NCBI GenBank assembly: GCA_046704745.1
Contig: JBJKRL010000085.1
Span: 62,001-126,000, forward strand
Source: CAWGGS01 sp046704745
GTDB taxonomy: Bacteria; Desulfobacterota; Desulfobulbia; Desulfobulbales; Desulfocapsaceae
Length of the DNA: 64,000 nt
Reading direction: 5' to 3'
The notes under the pieces were generated by a model, which was not told where the DNA came from, searched no databases, and saw nothing but the letters and a program-made list of their open reading frames with translations. Of this stretch, positions 44,977 through 55,379 are shown one piece after another. The translations under genes were made by a program, and so were the position numbers. How positions within the stretch are numbered: the stretch's first letter is position 1; each line of letters starts with the position of its first letter.

Positions 44977-47900
44977 CCCCTCTCCCTTTTCGTGCCGCGC
45001 GCCAGTGCATCAAAGGCAAGATAGATGACCGGGGTGGTGAACAAAGTCAGGACCTGGCTTACGGTAAGACCTCCCAAAATCGCCAGTCCCAGCGGCTCAC
45101 GCAACTCAGAGCCGGATCCCCCTCCCAACCACAGAGGAACGGCTGCCAGCATGGCGGCCACGGTGGTCATGAGGATCGGCCGGAACCGCAGCAGGCTGGC
45201 TTCGTAGATTGCATCGTATGCCGATTTATTCTCATTTCTCTCGGCATTAAGGGCAAAATCTATCATCATGATCGCATTCTTCTTGACGATACCGATCAAA
45301 AGGACGATGCCGATAATGCCGATCACATCCAGGCCGGAGCCTGAAATCCACAGGAACAACAAGGCACCGATGCCTGCCGAGGGCAGGGTGGAAATGATGG
45401 TCACCGGGTGGATAAAACTCTCGTACAGCACACCGAGCACGATGTAGACTGCGATCAGTGCTGCCAGCAGCAGAAAGACCTCGTTGTTCAACGAATTCTG
45501 AAAGGCCAGTGCCGTTCCGGCAAAAGTGGTCCTCATCGAGGCAGGCAAATGTATTTCGCTTTCCGCAGCCTCGATGGCCTTGACCGCAGCACCCAGGGAT
45601 GCGGCCTGTGCCAGGTTGAAGGAAATGGTAGTGGCCGGGAATTGCCCCAGATGCTGGATAACCAGCGGTTCGGCCCTCTTGGTGAAGGTGGCGATGGAAC
45701 GGAGCGGGACCTGGCCTCCACTGGCAATATTGGATGGAAGATGAATGGACCCGAGCGATGAAATATTTTTTGTTAGGTTCGGGTCGATCCCCAGGATCAC
45801 ATGGTACTGTTCGGTCTGCTTGAAAATGGTGGAGATAATGCGCTGGCCGAAGGCATCGTAGAGCGCATTATCCACCGTTGCCGGGGTAATTCCGAAACGT
45901 GCGGCATTCTCACGGTCGATTTCGATGAAGACGGAAAGTCCGTCATTCTGCAGCTCACTCGCCACATCCGCCAGCTCCGGCAGCGCTCGCAGCTTGGCCG
46001 TCAGCACCGGCACATACCTGGCAAAGTCTTCCTGGTTCGGATCCTCCAGCGTGAATTGGTATTGCGTCGGCGATACCGAGGTGTCCAGCGTCAGGCTCTG
46101 TAACGGTTGCATGTACAGGGAAATCCCCCGTACGCCTGCAACTTCCTTTTGCAGCCGTCGGATAATCTCCGTTGCATGTTCGCTTCTCTCGCCCGCCGGT
46201 TTTAAATTGATGAGAAAGCGTCCGACATTAAGGGTCGTGTTCGTCCCGTCGACGCCGATATAGGACGAGAGGCTGACAACGTCCTTATCTTTCAGGATAG
46301 CATCGGCTAAAGCCTGCTGCTTTGTCGACATGGCGTCATACGATGTGGATTGGGTAGCCTGGCTGATCCCCTGAATGATGCCGTTGTCCTGGACTGGGAA
46401 AAATCCTTTGGGAATATACAAATACATGACGATAGTCACAATCAGGGTCAGCACCGCCACCGACAATGTCAGTCGCCTGTGATCCAGCACCCGGCGCAGG
46501 GCCCGTCCATAGCTTTCGATCAGGCGGTCGATGAGCATGGCACTTTTGGCCTCAAAACGGCTGGGCCGGTGAGTTTCCTTGCTGTCCAGGATCTTGGCGC
46601 ACAGCATGGGAACCAAGGTCAGAGAGACGACCGCGGAAATGAGAATGGTCACCGCCAGGGTCACGGCAAACTCACTGAATAACCGACCGACCACATCGCC
46701 CATGAACAAAAGAGGAATCAGGACGGCAATCAAGGAAACGGTGAGCGATATTATGGTGAAGCCTATCTGTCCTGCGCCCTTCAGTGCAGCCTCCAGCGGA
46801 CTGTCTCCCATCTCGATATAGCGTGAGATATTTTCGATCATGACGATGGAGTCGTCCACCACGAATCCGGTGGCGATAATGAGTGCCATGAGAGACAGGT
46901 TGTCGATGCTGAACCCAAACAGGTACATGGCGGCAAGGGTTCCGATCAGAGAGACCGGAACAGAGATGCTGGGAATGATGGTCGCCCGGAAATTCCTTAA
47001 AAAGACAAATATCACCAGCACAACGAGGACGACGCTTAAGAGCAGCTCGAATTCCGCGTCATGTACAGAGGCACGGATGGATGTCGTACCATCCGTCAGG
47101 ACCTCGACCTTCATGGCCGAAGGCAGACCGTTGGTCAAAGATGTTAGCTGCGCCTTGATCGCGCTTACCGTCTTCAATACATTGGCATTGGGTTGACGCT
47201 GGACGGTGACGATGATCGCCGGGGTGCGGTTCATCCATGCCCTGAGTTCCCGGTTTTCCGGGGCTGAGACTACGGTTGCCACGTCCTTAAGCCGCACCGG
47301 AGAGCCGTTCTTGTAGGCGATGATAAGATCGTTGTATTCGGCTGCATCGGTGATCTGGTCGTTGGCATTTATGGTGTAGGACTGTGCGGGACCTGAGAAA
47401 CTCCCTTTAGGCATATTGACATTGAGGTTTCCGACCAGGGTCCGTATATTGTCGATACTCAGGCCATAGGATGCCAGGGCCATGGGATTCACGTGAATTC
47501 TGACGGAAGGCAGGTTGCCGCCGCCGAGCGTGACCAGGCCCACACCGGGAACCTCGGATATTCTGCCGGCAAGGCGCGTATTGGCCAGTCGCTGCAGCTC
47601 GGTCAGCGAGAGCGTATCAGAGGTGACCGCAAGCGTCAGAATGGGCGCATCCGCCGGGTTGACCTTGGCGTAGATCGGCGGGGCCGGCAGGTCGCTGGGC
47701 AGGAGATTGCCTGCGGCATTGATCGCCGCCTGCACCTCCTGTTCGGCAATATCAAGGCCAAGGGACAGCTTGAACTGCAGGGTGATGATCGATGCCCCGG
47801 CTGAACTCGACGAGTACATCCGGTTCAAGCCCTCCATCTGGCCGAACTGACGCTCCAGCGGGGCCGTAACCGATGAGGTCATGACCTCCGGGCTGGCACC

Positions 47901-48062
47901 CGGATAAAAGGTCTGTACCTGAATGGTCGGATAGGCAACATCCGGCAGCGAGGATACGGGGAGAAACCTGAAGGCTACCAGGCCCACCAGCACGAAGGCG
48001 ATCATCAAAAGTGATGTGGCAACCGGCCGTAAGATAAACAGGCGAGACGGGTTCATTGACAT
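44973..48062 (-). CDS. mdtB: RND efflux pump subunit, MdtB-like
   Basis: This 1029-residue RND pump starts 'RLFILRPVATSLLMIAFV'. The TM4 aspartates are in 'ATGFVVDDSIVMIENISRYIE' near 400-420, and the next stretch, 'FTIISLTVSLIAVLIPLLFMG', is nearly that of E. coli MdtB. The TM10-11 region has 'GIVLLIGIVKKNAIMMIDFAL'. All expected segments are present and the length is normal. The gene lies 55 bases after the adaptor and overlaps the MdtC-like gene by 4 bases, as in the mdtABC operon order. Confidence 0.94.
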   Translation of the reverse strand: MSMNPSRLFILRPVATSLLMIAFVLVGLVAFRFLPVSSLPDVAYPTIQVQTFYPGASPEVMTSSVTAPLERQFGQMEGLNRMYSSSSAGASIITLQFKLSLGLDIAEQEVQAAINAAGNLLPSDLPAPPIYAKVNPADAPILTLAVTSDTLSLTELQRLANTRLAGRISEVPGVGLVTLGGGNLPSVRIHVNPMALASYGLSIDNIRTLVGNLNVNMPKGSFSGPAQSYTINANDQITDAAEYNDLIIAYKNGSPVRLKDVATVVSAPENRELRAWMNRTPAIIVTVQRQPNANVLKTVSAIKAQLTSLTNGLPSAMKVEVLTDGTTSIRASVHDAEFELLLSVVLVVLVIFVFLRNFRATIIPSISVPVSLIGTLAAMYLFGFSIDNLSLMALIIATGFVVDDSIVMIENISRYIEMGDSPLEAALKGAGQIGFTIISLTVSLIAVLIPLLFMGDVVGRLFSEFAVTLAVTILISAVVSLTLVPMLCAKILDSKETHRPSRFEAKSAMLIDRLIESYGRALRRVLDHRRLTLSVAVLTLIVTIVMYLYIPKGFFPVQDNGIIQGISQATQSTSYDAMSTKQQALADAILKDKDVVSLSSYIGVDGTNTTLNVGRFLINLKPAGERSEHATEIIRRLQKEVAGVRGISLYMQPLQSLTLDTSVSPTQYQFTLEDPNQEDFARYVPVLTAKLRALPELADVASELQNDGLSVFIEIDRENAARFGITPATVDNALYDAFGQRIISTIFKQTEQYHVILGIDPNLTKNISSLGSIHLPSNIASGGQVPLRSIATFTKRAEPLVIQHLGQFPATTISFNLAQAASLGAAVKAIEAAESEIHLPASMRTTFAGTALAFQNSLNNEVFLLLAALIAVYIVLGVLYESFIHPVTIISTLPSAGIGALLFLWISGSGLDVIGIIGIVLLIGIVKKNAIMMIDFALNAERNENKSAYDAIYEASLLRFRPILMTTVAAMLAAVPLWLGGGSGSELREPLGLAILGGLTVSQVLTLFTTPVIYLAFDALARGTKRERG

Positions 48063-48117
48063 GGTGAATCGTATTTTCCCGGAAGTTTATGCAGGGAGTG
48101 GAAAGGAAAGAATCTTT

Positions 48118-49317
48118 TCACTGCCGCTGCGACTTTTTCCAGCGTTTGTTGCCATCCTGAACGGATGGAGCGGGGGGAATGGCTGAATCGCCTGTAGCAA
48201 CCTTCATCCCTTCTCTTAGGCGATCCACGCCATCTGTGACTACCGTATCCCCCGGCTTGAGCCCATCGAGTATGACGACATGGGTACCATCGGTCGGTCC
48301 GGTGGTCACTTTCCGTACCGTTACTGTGTGGTCCGGTTGTACCAGGTAGACATAGGCCCCCGGCGTACCCGTTTGCATGGCGGGTGACGGCACCAGCGTT
48401 GCACCCTCCAGCGTATTGACAAGCAACCGGATATTGACGAATTCATTGGGGAACAGGGCTTCATCGGTGTTTGCAAAACGTGCCCGCAGCTTGACGGTGC
48501 CGGTGCTGGTGTCCACCTGGTTGTCGGCGGCGATCAGCTTACCTACGGCGATCTGTTTTTCATAGTCGCTGGAATAGGCCGTTGCCGTAAGGACAGCTCC
48601 TGCCCGCATCCTCTCGAGTACGGCTGCCAGTTCCTTTTGCGGTATGCTGAAAATCACCGTTATCGGTTTGACTGTGGTAATGACGGCGATACCGGTCGAA
48701 CTCCCGGAAGTGACGTAATTTCCGGGATCCACCAACCGCAGGCCCACTTTCCCCGACATCGGCGCGATGATGCGGCAATACTTCAAATTCAGTTTGGCTG
48801 TATCGATATTTGCCTGATCTATGCGCACTGCCGCCTGCTCCTGCATCGCCAGGAACTTCTGATCCGTTACCTGCTGTTCGGAGATCGAATTCTTGCCCTG
48901 TAGAATCTCATAGCGATGCAAATCCGATTTTGCCTGCTCGAGAATGGCCGTATCTTTAGCTTGCTGTGCCTGGTACAACTCGAGCTGATTTTGATACGGC
49001 CTGGGATCGATCTGTGCCAGGAACTGTCCTTTAGAAACCTCCTGTCCTTCGGCAAACCCTACTTCCGTCAGGTATCCGCTCAGTTGCGGCAGGACAACGA
49101 CGGTCGCCGTAGAGGTAACGGTACCCAGTGCGGTAAGCGTTTCCGGCATGGATCCTGTGATTACTTTAGCCACACCTACCCGCTGGGGCATGTTTCCTCT
49201 TTTCGGCTTCTCGATCCCGGTGTGTCGTTTATAAACAATGACTGCAACAAGTACTATCGCCACCCCAAGCCATAACCAGCGTCGATGGTTCTTTTTTTGC
49301 GTTTTGTCTTCATCCAT
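48118..49317 (-). CDS. mdtA: MdtA-like periplasmic adaptor
   Basis: This 399-residue membrane-fusion protein is first in the RND operon. It has a single N-terminal TM (about 13-30) after a basic stretch, lipoyl halves near 60-100 ('VVVLPQLSGYLTEVGFAEGQEVSKG') and 160-190 ('RIIAPMSGKVGLRLVDPGNYV'), a coiled coil between them (about 105-150), then beta-barrel and membrane-proximal domains. 'TVKPITVIFSIPQKEL' and 'ALFPNEFVNIRLLV' are MdtA hallmarks. The C-terminus is basic (KRWKKSQRQ). No regulator gene adjoins the operon. Confidence 0.93.
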   Translation of the reverse strand: MDEDKTQKKNHRRWLWLGVAIVLVAVIVYKRHTGIEKPKRGNMPQRVGVAKVITGSMPETLTALGTVTSTATVVVLPQLSGYLTEVGFAEGQEVSKGQFLAQIDPRPYQNQLELYQAQQAKDTAILEQAKSDLHRYEILQGKNSISEQQVTDQKFLAMQEQAAVRIDQANIDTAKLNLKYCRIIAPMSGKVGLRLVDPGNYVTSGSSTGIAVITTVKPITVIFSIPQKELAAVLERMRAGAVLTATAYSSDYEKQIAVGKLIAADNQVDTSTGTVKLRARFANTDEALFPNEFVNIRLLVNTLEGATLVPSPAMQTGTPGAYVYLVQPDHTVTVRKVTTGPTDGTHVVILDGLKPGDTVVTDGVDRLREGMKVATGDSAIPPAPSVQDGNKRWKKSQRQ

Positions 49318-50074
49318 TTCCGTTTACCATGTAAACTTGCAAGACAATTCTCCCCCACCGTAGAACCGACCGATTATGAAAAAAACCAATTCTTTGTTTC
49401 TTGTTCCCGTGCATAGATTACATTACGTATTTGGCATCCCCAAAGGTTCGGTCACCTCATTGGAGGTCATGTTATATTATATTGTATCAATCCGGTTTTA
49501 TCCGATTTTTATAAAAAACAGCAAGAAGCATACCATGCCGGAGAACCTCAGCTGCAACCTTACATAAATTGTCGGCGTTGTAAAAAGCTTAGTAGCCGGC
49601 AACTGGAAATGGATAAAAAGTATCCACGTGTGCTGACCACTGCATCTTTATTACCTACCATAAAGACCTTGCAATACTTTCCCGGCACTTGAGGACAGCC
49701 TTATATAATCAATATGCCATAAAACCCGGGACTCCGGCGGAAATGCTTTGAGGAAAGCCGTCTGTCCACTTTTTATCAAGTTTTCCAGGAGATGAAGACT
49801 CTCATCATATCATTAGAGGTCTTCTCCCCTCCCACCCTACTCCGATATTCTATTGTATTGGCAGGATATAACCATGGCGTTACCTCCCTGCAATATGAAA
49901 AATTTTATTAAGACAAATTCTCTTGGCCTGTTTTTTGCTTCTTACGTGTGGAGTCATATGGATTCTAAAGGCTCTTCAATTCTGCTCCTGTAATCGAGCC
50001 CCTAAAGAAATACGGAGTATTCTGATGATATCATTGCCCTGACAAGGGCCAAGTTCAGCGATGATTTGATTATC
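49318..50074. other. Long non-coding, decaying region
   Basis: I find no convincing gene in these 757 bases. Short frames with scattered stops and AT-rich runs suggest relics, continuous with the MFS relic to the right. The 5' leader of the mdtA operon (minus strand) lies in the first 150 bases. An AT-rich hairpin-forming stretch lies at 49469-49488. No RNA gene is recognised. Confidence 0.5.
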
Positions 50075-50811
50075 AGTCAGATTCCGACCTTTTTTCTCGC
50101 TCCTTTTGCCGGGGTATTGACTGATAGGTCGAACCGCTATCATATTTTGATCGCTACCCAGGTCCTGGCTATGGTACAGGCCTTGAATTTGACATGGTTG
50201 GTCCTTGCCGGCACGATCAAAATCCGGCATATCATCGTCTTAAGCTGCTTTCTTGGCTGCATAAACGCCTTCGATGTGCCTGCCCGTCAGTCGTTCGTCA
50301 TCCAGATGGTTGATAAAAAGGAGGATCTCGGGAACGCCATTGCCTTGAACTCTTCCATGGTCAATGGAGCCCGACTGCTCGGTCCTTCCATTGCGGGAAC
50401 ACCTATAGTCGCCGCCGGGAAAGGTGTCTGCTTTCTTCTTAACGCCTTAAGTTATCTCTTTGTAATTGAGCCACTTTTTCTGATGCGAGTTGATTCGGGG
50501 AACAATTCGGCTTCGGGAAAGCCGGTTTTGGACTCATTACCTTCTCTTTTTCCCGGTTTTTTATCTTATCTCTGGTCTTAATGGTAGTGTCCGGCCTGGG
50601 AATGATGCTGCAAATGGCATCAGGCAATACTGTCCAGCAGACTACCGTAAATGATGAGCGGAGGGGGAGGGTGACGAGCTTTTACGCAATGGCCATCATG
50701 GGTACAGCACCGTTTGGAAGCCTGCTTGCAGGCGGTGCGGCAAAATATTTCGGCGCTCCGACGACATTATGCCTGGGAGGGGTTGCTTGTATTCTCGGAG
50801 GGGTCATATAA
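50075..50811 (+). pseudogene. MFS transporter remnant (EntS/DUF894-like)
   Basis: Two open segments in different frames belong to one MFS gene. The first (about 50075-50540) encodes 'PTFFLAPFAGVLTDRSNRYHI' and 'NAFDVPARQSFVIQMVDK', the TM2-TM5 region with a loop motif typical of the family. The second (50581-50811) encodes 'RRGRVTSFYAMAIMGTAPFG', the TM10-11 region. The N-terminal about 55 residues and the middle about 120 residues are missing, and the frame breaks at 50580. The remnant cannot make a transporter. The natural substrate is unknown. Confidence 0.8.
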
Positions 50812-50881
50812 GTTAGACAACTTACTGAATTCTCATCATTAGTAAGAAGTTGATGAGCAAACTCAATTGGGCGGGAGACTT

Positions 50882-51850
50882 ATGATGCTGAAACTCTCTT
50901 CTCTATTTGGCAATGGTTGTAAAGAGGGAAATTACTCTGAAAACACCTTGAAAACTGCAATAGAGCATGCTGTGGATCGGACTGATCCATGGATTCGGGC
51001 TGTATCCGGTTACAAAAAGAAGCTGAGACCGGCCGTTATTCGGGCTCTTGATCATGTTGGGGAACTGATTGATGATCTTTCGCCTCCGATCATGCTGGAT
51101 ACAAAGACTTATGAGAGCAATCCGAAGCTACGTCTCTATTTCATTTCAATGAATGATATGCAAAATATCGTTGGAAATGACCGCACAATCCGAAATTTCC
51201 TGCGAGAGCGTGATGATCACTTACCAATTGTCTATGCGATGATGGTGGTGGATAAACAAGAGAAAAACATTCTCGGAATGGAACTATCCGATGACAGCGT
51301 CATACGAGACGTCCCCCAGGTGACCGTGAATTTCGATGCCCACCGGTTCATCGACCCCAGCGAGAACCAGGAACAGACCCGTCTGAAACTCAAACAACGG
51401 GCGCTGGATCACCTTCTCGTCCTTGCACTCAGGAACATCTCGGCGGTAAAGGCGGAGCGTGCCACTCTTAAACAGTACCGCACGCTTCTCAGATCCAAGC
51501 ATAATCTGATTTGCAATTACGGGTTGGGATTCAGCACAATCCATATTGATGAGCCAATGGCGGATACTGAAACGGAAAAGTTACTGGACAAGATTGAAAT
51601 GGACCTGACGGACTTAGGGGGTGATGACAGGGTACTGGAGTTCCATCTGGAGGTTCTCGTTGACATATTGAGTCACCCCGACAAACACCTCTGGGGGAAA
51701 AAAGAAAAACTGATTATCGATCAAATGTTCATTAAGCAAAATGTGCACACCGGCGATGCCACGGAAATAACACTCGATGTGATAGATGATTCCGAAGGAA
51801 TTGAGGCGGTTGTGGCACTGATTTCCTTTCTCAACAAGAGGAGCCAATAA
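50882..51850 (+). CDS. Conserved-looking hypothetical protein, soluble
   Basis: This cytoplasmic protein has about 322 residues and no signal peptide, TM or recognised domain. It is acidic and rich in charged helices, with 'LRLYFISMNDMQNIVGNDRTIRNFLRE' near 85-111 and a beta-like C-terminus ('DATEITLDVIDDSEGIEAVV'). The double ATG at 50882/50885 follows gggag; a TTG at 50867 in frame would add five residues. Codon use looks like that of a real gene. It stands alone between two relics, so context gives no hint of function. Confidence 0.7.
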   Translation: MMLKLSSLFGNGCKEGNYSENTLKTAIEHAVDRTDPWIRAVSGYKKKLRPAVIRALDHVGELIDDLSPPIMLDTKTYESNPKLRLYFISMNDMQNIVGNDRTIRNFLRERDDHLPIVYAMMVVDKQEKNILGMELSDDSVIRDVPQVTVNFDAHRFIDPSENQEQTRLKLKQRALDHLLVLALRNISAVKAERATLKQYRTLLRSKHNLICNYGLGFSTIHIDEPMADTETEKLLDKIEMDLTDLGGDDRVLEFHLEVLVDILSHPDKHLWGKKEKLIIDQMFIKQNVHTGDATEITLDVIDDSEGIEAVVALISFLNKRSQ

Positions 51851-52206
51851 CACCCGTAAACCTGGGTAACTCTCTTTTCAATGGGGGATAGCCGCCGCAG
51901 CCAAGCAAATATTGACGCTAAAAATTGCATGCAGTATTTATTCAACAATAAGCTCGAGGTTAATCCTCCATCCATTCAGCGAAGAAGCTACTTCTTAATT
52001 GAAAGCACAATTTTTTTATTGCATTGCTCTTTCCGCCACAGGGCAAATTTCGGAGGGGATCCAGAAAAAAGGCAAAAGGCCGGCTACTTATTTCCAGCTA
52101 GTTAAAAAGACAAACATTGCGCAACACTTAGCGTTAGCTTTAGCATGACAGCGGATGCGACCTCCTTGTGCAATAAGTTCAGAATCTTGCTGTTCGGAAC
52201 ACACTC
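51851..52206. other. Intergenic region without recognised content
   Basis: No gene, terminator with a T run or repeat is supported. The segment around 52110-52150 (gcgcaacacttagcgttagc) has the look of a dispersed repeat or integron-like site, but no matching partner core is found nearby. Confidence 0.4.
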
Positions 52207-52758
52207 ATGAAAAAAGAATTGCCAGGATGGATATGGATGGTCATCGCCACAGCAACCACGATTTGCCTCGGATTTATCGACTGGTTTACTGGTTATGCGT
52301 TTAGTTTCTTTGTATTCTATTTTATTCCGGTAGCTATATCGGCTTGGTTTGTTGGGCGAGGTGCTTCTTTACTTGTATCTATCCTTTGTGCCATTGTTTG
52401 GTTTGGAGCGGACAATCTATCAGGGCACGTGCAGCTCACGCACTTCCATGCCGTCTGGAATACGTTAGTTCGCCTTACCGCTTTTATTGCAATCGCGTGG
52501 TCGATTTCCCAAGCAAGATATTTACTTAATCGAGAACACAAATCGGCGGAGGAAATGCGCCAATTGCTTTCTGAGGTCAAGGTTCTGGAAGCATTTCTTC
52601 CTATCTGTTGTCAATGTAAAAAAATCCGTAACGATGAAGGTAGATGGCAGCAAATGGAGTCCTATATCGGCGAACATGCAGGCACTAAATTCTCTCATGG
52701 TTACTGCCCTGAATGTTTTGAAAAATTGATGATAGAATCTGGTTTGATTAAGAAATAG
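52207..52758 (+). CDS. Membrane protein with C-terminal four-cysteine domain
   Basis: This 183-residue protein has about four hydrophobic segments (8-27, 33-50, 56-75 and 85-105), then a coiled linker and a cytoplasmic Cys domain: 'LPICCQCKKIRNDEGRWQQM' near 132-151 and 'HGYCPECFEKLM' near 166-177. This CxxC...CxxC module with 'KKIRxDEG' commonly ends PAS or response-regulator signalling proteins in Desulfobacterota, where it is thought to bind metal. Here it is attached to a small membrane anchor only. Function is unknown. The gene stands alone. Confidence 0.75.
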   Translation: MKKELPGWIWMVIATATTICLGFIDWFTGYAFSFFVFYFIPVAISAWFVGRGASLLVSILCAIVWFGADNLSGHVQLTHFHAVWNTLVRLTAFIAIAWSISQARYLLNREHKSAEEMRQLLSEVKVLEAFLPICCQCKKIRNDEGRWQQMESYIGEHAGTKFSHGYCPECFEKLMIESGLIKK

Positions 52759-52794
52759 ACAAAACAATGCTGATTCAGCCGATGTCCATCCGTA

Positions 52795-52917
52795 GCCTTT
52801 GTTCCTTTCTCGATATTGTATTTAAAAGAGAGGGTCTCCTGGGATTACCTCTGGGCCGGACTCTGTCTTCTCGGCGCGGTCATTTTTTTCTTCAAGGGTA
52901 AGATTTTTGGGGCGTAA
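52795..52917 (+). pseudogene. Relic of a DUF486 (DMT superfamily) gene, C-terminal 40 codons
   Basis: Reading 52795-52917 gives the end of a small four-TM DUF486 protein: 'FVPFSILYLKERVSWDYLW' followed by 'GAVIFFFKGKIFGA' and a TAA. Members of this family are about 110-120 residues, so roughly the first two thirds are gone; no start codon or upstream matching frame is found. This is a decayed fragment, not an expressed gene. Confidence 0.6.
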
Positions 52918-53268
52918 GAATTGAGATTCTCGTGTGTTGACACATATAAAAAGACATGGAATTTACATGCAAATGGCGGGTACTCTCTTTTGCTCTATTC
53001 TTTTACAACATCGATTCGGCATCGAGGTATTGATTGCATAGCCGATACAGTTCCGGTCGGTATCTTTTGTTGAATGGTGTGGTTTGAATCTTTCTCCTCT
53101 TTGAGTCTCTAACAGGTTATTTTACAAAATAGTTTTGTGCTAAAACCTGGTAAATTGAGACTTGCCTCTTGAAAACAATTTGTTAAGATGAGATTATCTG
53201 GAAAAGAACAAGCATTGGAAATTTCATAAACCTTTTTTTTACAAGATTGAAAAACAGAGTGGTTCAGC
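52918..53268. other. Leader region upstream of siaA
   Basis: There is no gene in these 351 bases. TTGACA at 52937-52942 has no good partner element at the right spacing. The siaA promoter probably lies in the AT-rich part 53100-53230, but I cannot place it reliably. No transposon end is seen. Confidence 0.4.
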
Positions 53269-55335
53269 ATGCCGAAGAAACTGTGGTTTAAAGGATTTTT
53301 GCTTATTCTGGCAGTCATAGCCGTCTGCTCGCTTGCATTTTCTCTTGTTGCAATACCTATTACCAAAAAGATGACGTACCGGATGTCGGAGCAATCCGCC
53401 ATTGCCGCTCTGGACCGGGTCGATCAGTTGGTTGAAACAACCTACCAGGAAATCAACGAATATCACCGAAGTGCCCTGGAGGATAAGAAACGGGAACTCC
53501 AACATATAACCGAAGTCGGAGGGTGTTATATCCAGTTGCAGTATGAAGCCGCCCAAAGGGGTGAGATTTCTGAAGCCGAGGCCAAGGCACGGGCCATCTC
53601 GGGCATGCGGATGCTGCGCTATGGAAAAGACGATTATCTCTGGATTTCCGATTTTAACTCGGTCCTCATCTCCCACCCCGATCCGAAACTCTTCAACGCC
53701 GACTTTTCCAAAATACGTGATGTCAAAGGCAATTTTATTGTTCCGCCCATGGTGACCGTGGCCCGGGAGCACGGACAAGGATTCACGTCGTACTGGTGGC
53801 ATCGATTGGGACGTACCAAGTCATCTGAGAAGGTGACATTCTCAAAACTTTTCAAACCATGGAAATGGGTCTACGGAACTGGCGTCTATATTGATGATAT
53901 CACAGAAGAAGTGAATACACGCCGACAGGCCCTCATCAGCCGGCTGCGCAAACTGATGAGCCATATCACCATTGCCAGAACCGGCTATATGTTCATCTTT
54001 GATGACAAATTCAATATGATCATTCACCCGAACAAACAATTGCAGGGGACAAACTTTTCCAATATTCCGGACCCTCGGACGGGTCAACCCTTGGTTAAAG
54101 AATTAGTCAAGGCGGCGCAAACCGGTAAACCCCAGGTCTATCTCTGGGACCGCCTTACGGATCCGGGGCATTATGTTTATAAGAAAATCAGTTGGATGCG
54201 CTATTTTCCTGAGTTCAAGTGGTATATAGGTTCCTCGGTCTATACTGACGATCTGTTTGAACAATCACAACAACTCACCAATCGCCTTGTCTTTATCTCC
54301 TGTATTGCCTTTTTCGTTTCGCTTGTTTTGGGAACTTTCATTATAAAACGTTTCCTTAAGCCGATCGAACACCTCTCCAATGTTGCCCAGAGGATCCGTC
54401 AGGGAGAGTCCGGCCTAAGAAGCAATGTGGTCAGAAACGACGAGTTGGGCGTTCTCAGCCTGGAGTTCGATCACATGCTCGATACGCTCGATGATATGAT
54501 CGAAAATCTCGATGAAAAGGTACAAAATAAAACCCGGGAACTCTCCTTGCAGTATGAGGAGTTGGATCTTGCCAACAGTGAGATCAAAGAGGGAATTCAA
54601 TACACACGGAGGATACAGCAGGCAATTCTACCAGGCAGAGACCTGTTGCCGCAGGCGATTAGCGACTATTTCGTTATCTGGAAACCAAAAGACATCATCG
54701 GTGGCGATATCTTCTGGCTTCATAAGTACGAACAAAAGTTCATTGCCGCGATAGTCGATTGTACCGGACATGGAGTGCCTGGTGCAACCATGACCATGAT
54801 TGCCAATATGGCTCTGAACCGTGTCGTTCAGAGTGTCGGCGAGGAGGACCCGGCTGAGATCCTGAAGGCGCTTAATCGCTTGGTCCGAATAACCCTTGGT
54901 CAAAACGTATCGGACTCCCCCACAGATGACGGATTGGATATCGGAATGTGTCTCGTCGATCCCGCCGGCTCTTCACTTACCTTTGCCGGTGCGCGAATAG
55001 GACTTTTTGTTGTTCAAGACGGAAAGGTGGAAGAGATCCACGGTGACCGGAGTTCACTCGGTTATAAAAGATCCGATCCCGAATACGCATTTACCTCTCG
55101 TCATTTCAAATTGTCTAAAGATGCCTGTATCTATCTTACAACCGATGGGATTTTCGGCCAGGCGGGCGGAGAAAGCAGATTGCCTTTCGGCAAGCGACGT
55201 TTTATAGAGATGCTTAAAAATCACCGTCATGAACCCATGACGGCGCAAAAACAGATTGTTGAGGAGACTTTGCGGACATACATGGGGGAAGAAGAACAAC
55301 GCGACGATATCACAGTCATTGGTTTTCGTCTGTAG
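53269..55335 (+). CDS. siaA: SiaA-like membrane PP2C phosphatase: Cache, HAMP, SpoIIE
   Basis: This 688-residue inner-membrane sensor has TM1 (about 7-28), then two tandem periplasmic Cache modules (about 95-205, 'YLWISDFNSVLISHPDPKLF', and 235-335, 'YMFIFDDKFNMIIHPNK'), TM2 (about 342-362), HAMP (about 363-415), a coiled linker and a SpoIIE/RsbU-type PP2C domain (about 450-688). 'VDCTGHGVPGATM', 'DDGLDIGMCLVD' and 'RDDITVIGF' carry the metal-binding aspartates. In Pseudomonas SiaA dephosphorylates SiaC and so allows it to activate the cyclase SiaD. The order here (A, B, C, D) is the same. The stimulus is unknown. Confidence 0.9.
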   Translation: MPKKLWFKGFLLILAVIAVCSLAFSLVAIPITKKMTYRMSEQSAIAALDRVDQLVETTYQEINEYHRSALEDKKRELQHITEVGGCYIQLQYEAAQRGEISEAEAKARAISGMRMLRYGKDDYLWISDFNSVLISHPDPKLFNADFSKIRDVKGNFIVPPMVTVAREHGQGFTSYWWHRLGRTKSSEKVTFSKLFKPWKWVYGTGVYIDDITEEVNTRRQALISRLRKLMSHITIARTGYMFIFDDKFNMIIHPNKQLQGTNFSNIPDPRTGQPLVKELVKAAQTGKPQVYLWDRLTDPGHYVYKKISWMRYFPEFKWYIGSSVYTDDLFEQSQQLTNRLVFISCIAFFVSLVLGTFIIKRFLKPIEHLSNVAQRIRQGESGLRSNVVRNDELGVLSLEFDHMLDTLDDMIENLDEKVQNKTRELSLQYEELDLANSEIKEGIQYTRRIQQAILPGRDLLPQAISDYFVIWKPKDIIGGDIFWLHKYEQKFIAAIVDCTGHGVPGATMTMIANMALNRVVQSVGEEDPAEILKALNRLVRITLGQNVSDSPTDDGLDIGMCLVDPAGSSLTFAGARIGLFVVQDGKVEEIHGDRSSLGYKRSDPEYAFTSRHFKLSKDACIYLTTDGIFGQAGGESRLPFGKRRFIEMLKNHRHEPMTAQKQIVEETLRTYMGEEEQRDDITVIGFRL

Positions 55336-55379
55336 ACCAAGATAAAAGCTTCGAGATCATCTAGGGAGAACCTGACGAT

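Noticed and set aside
52110..52150. Integron attC-like sequence (gcgcaacacttagcgttagc)
   Set aside because: The core sites do not fit the RYYYAAC/GTTRRRY pair and no integrase or cassette array is present.
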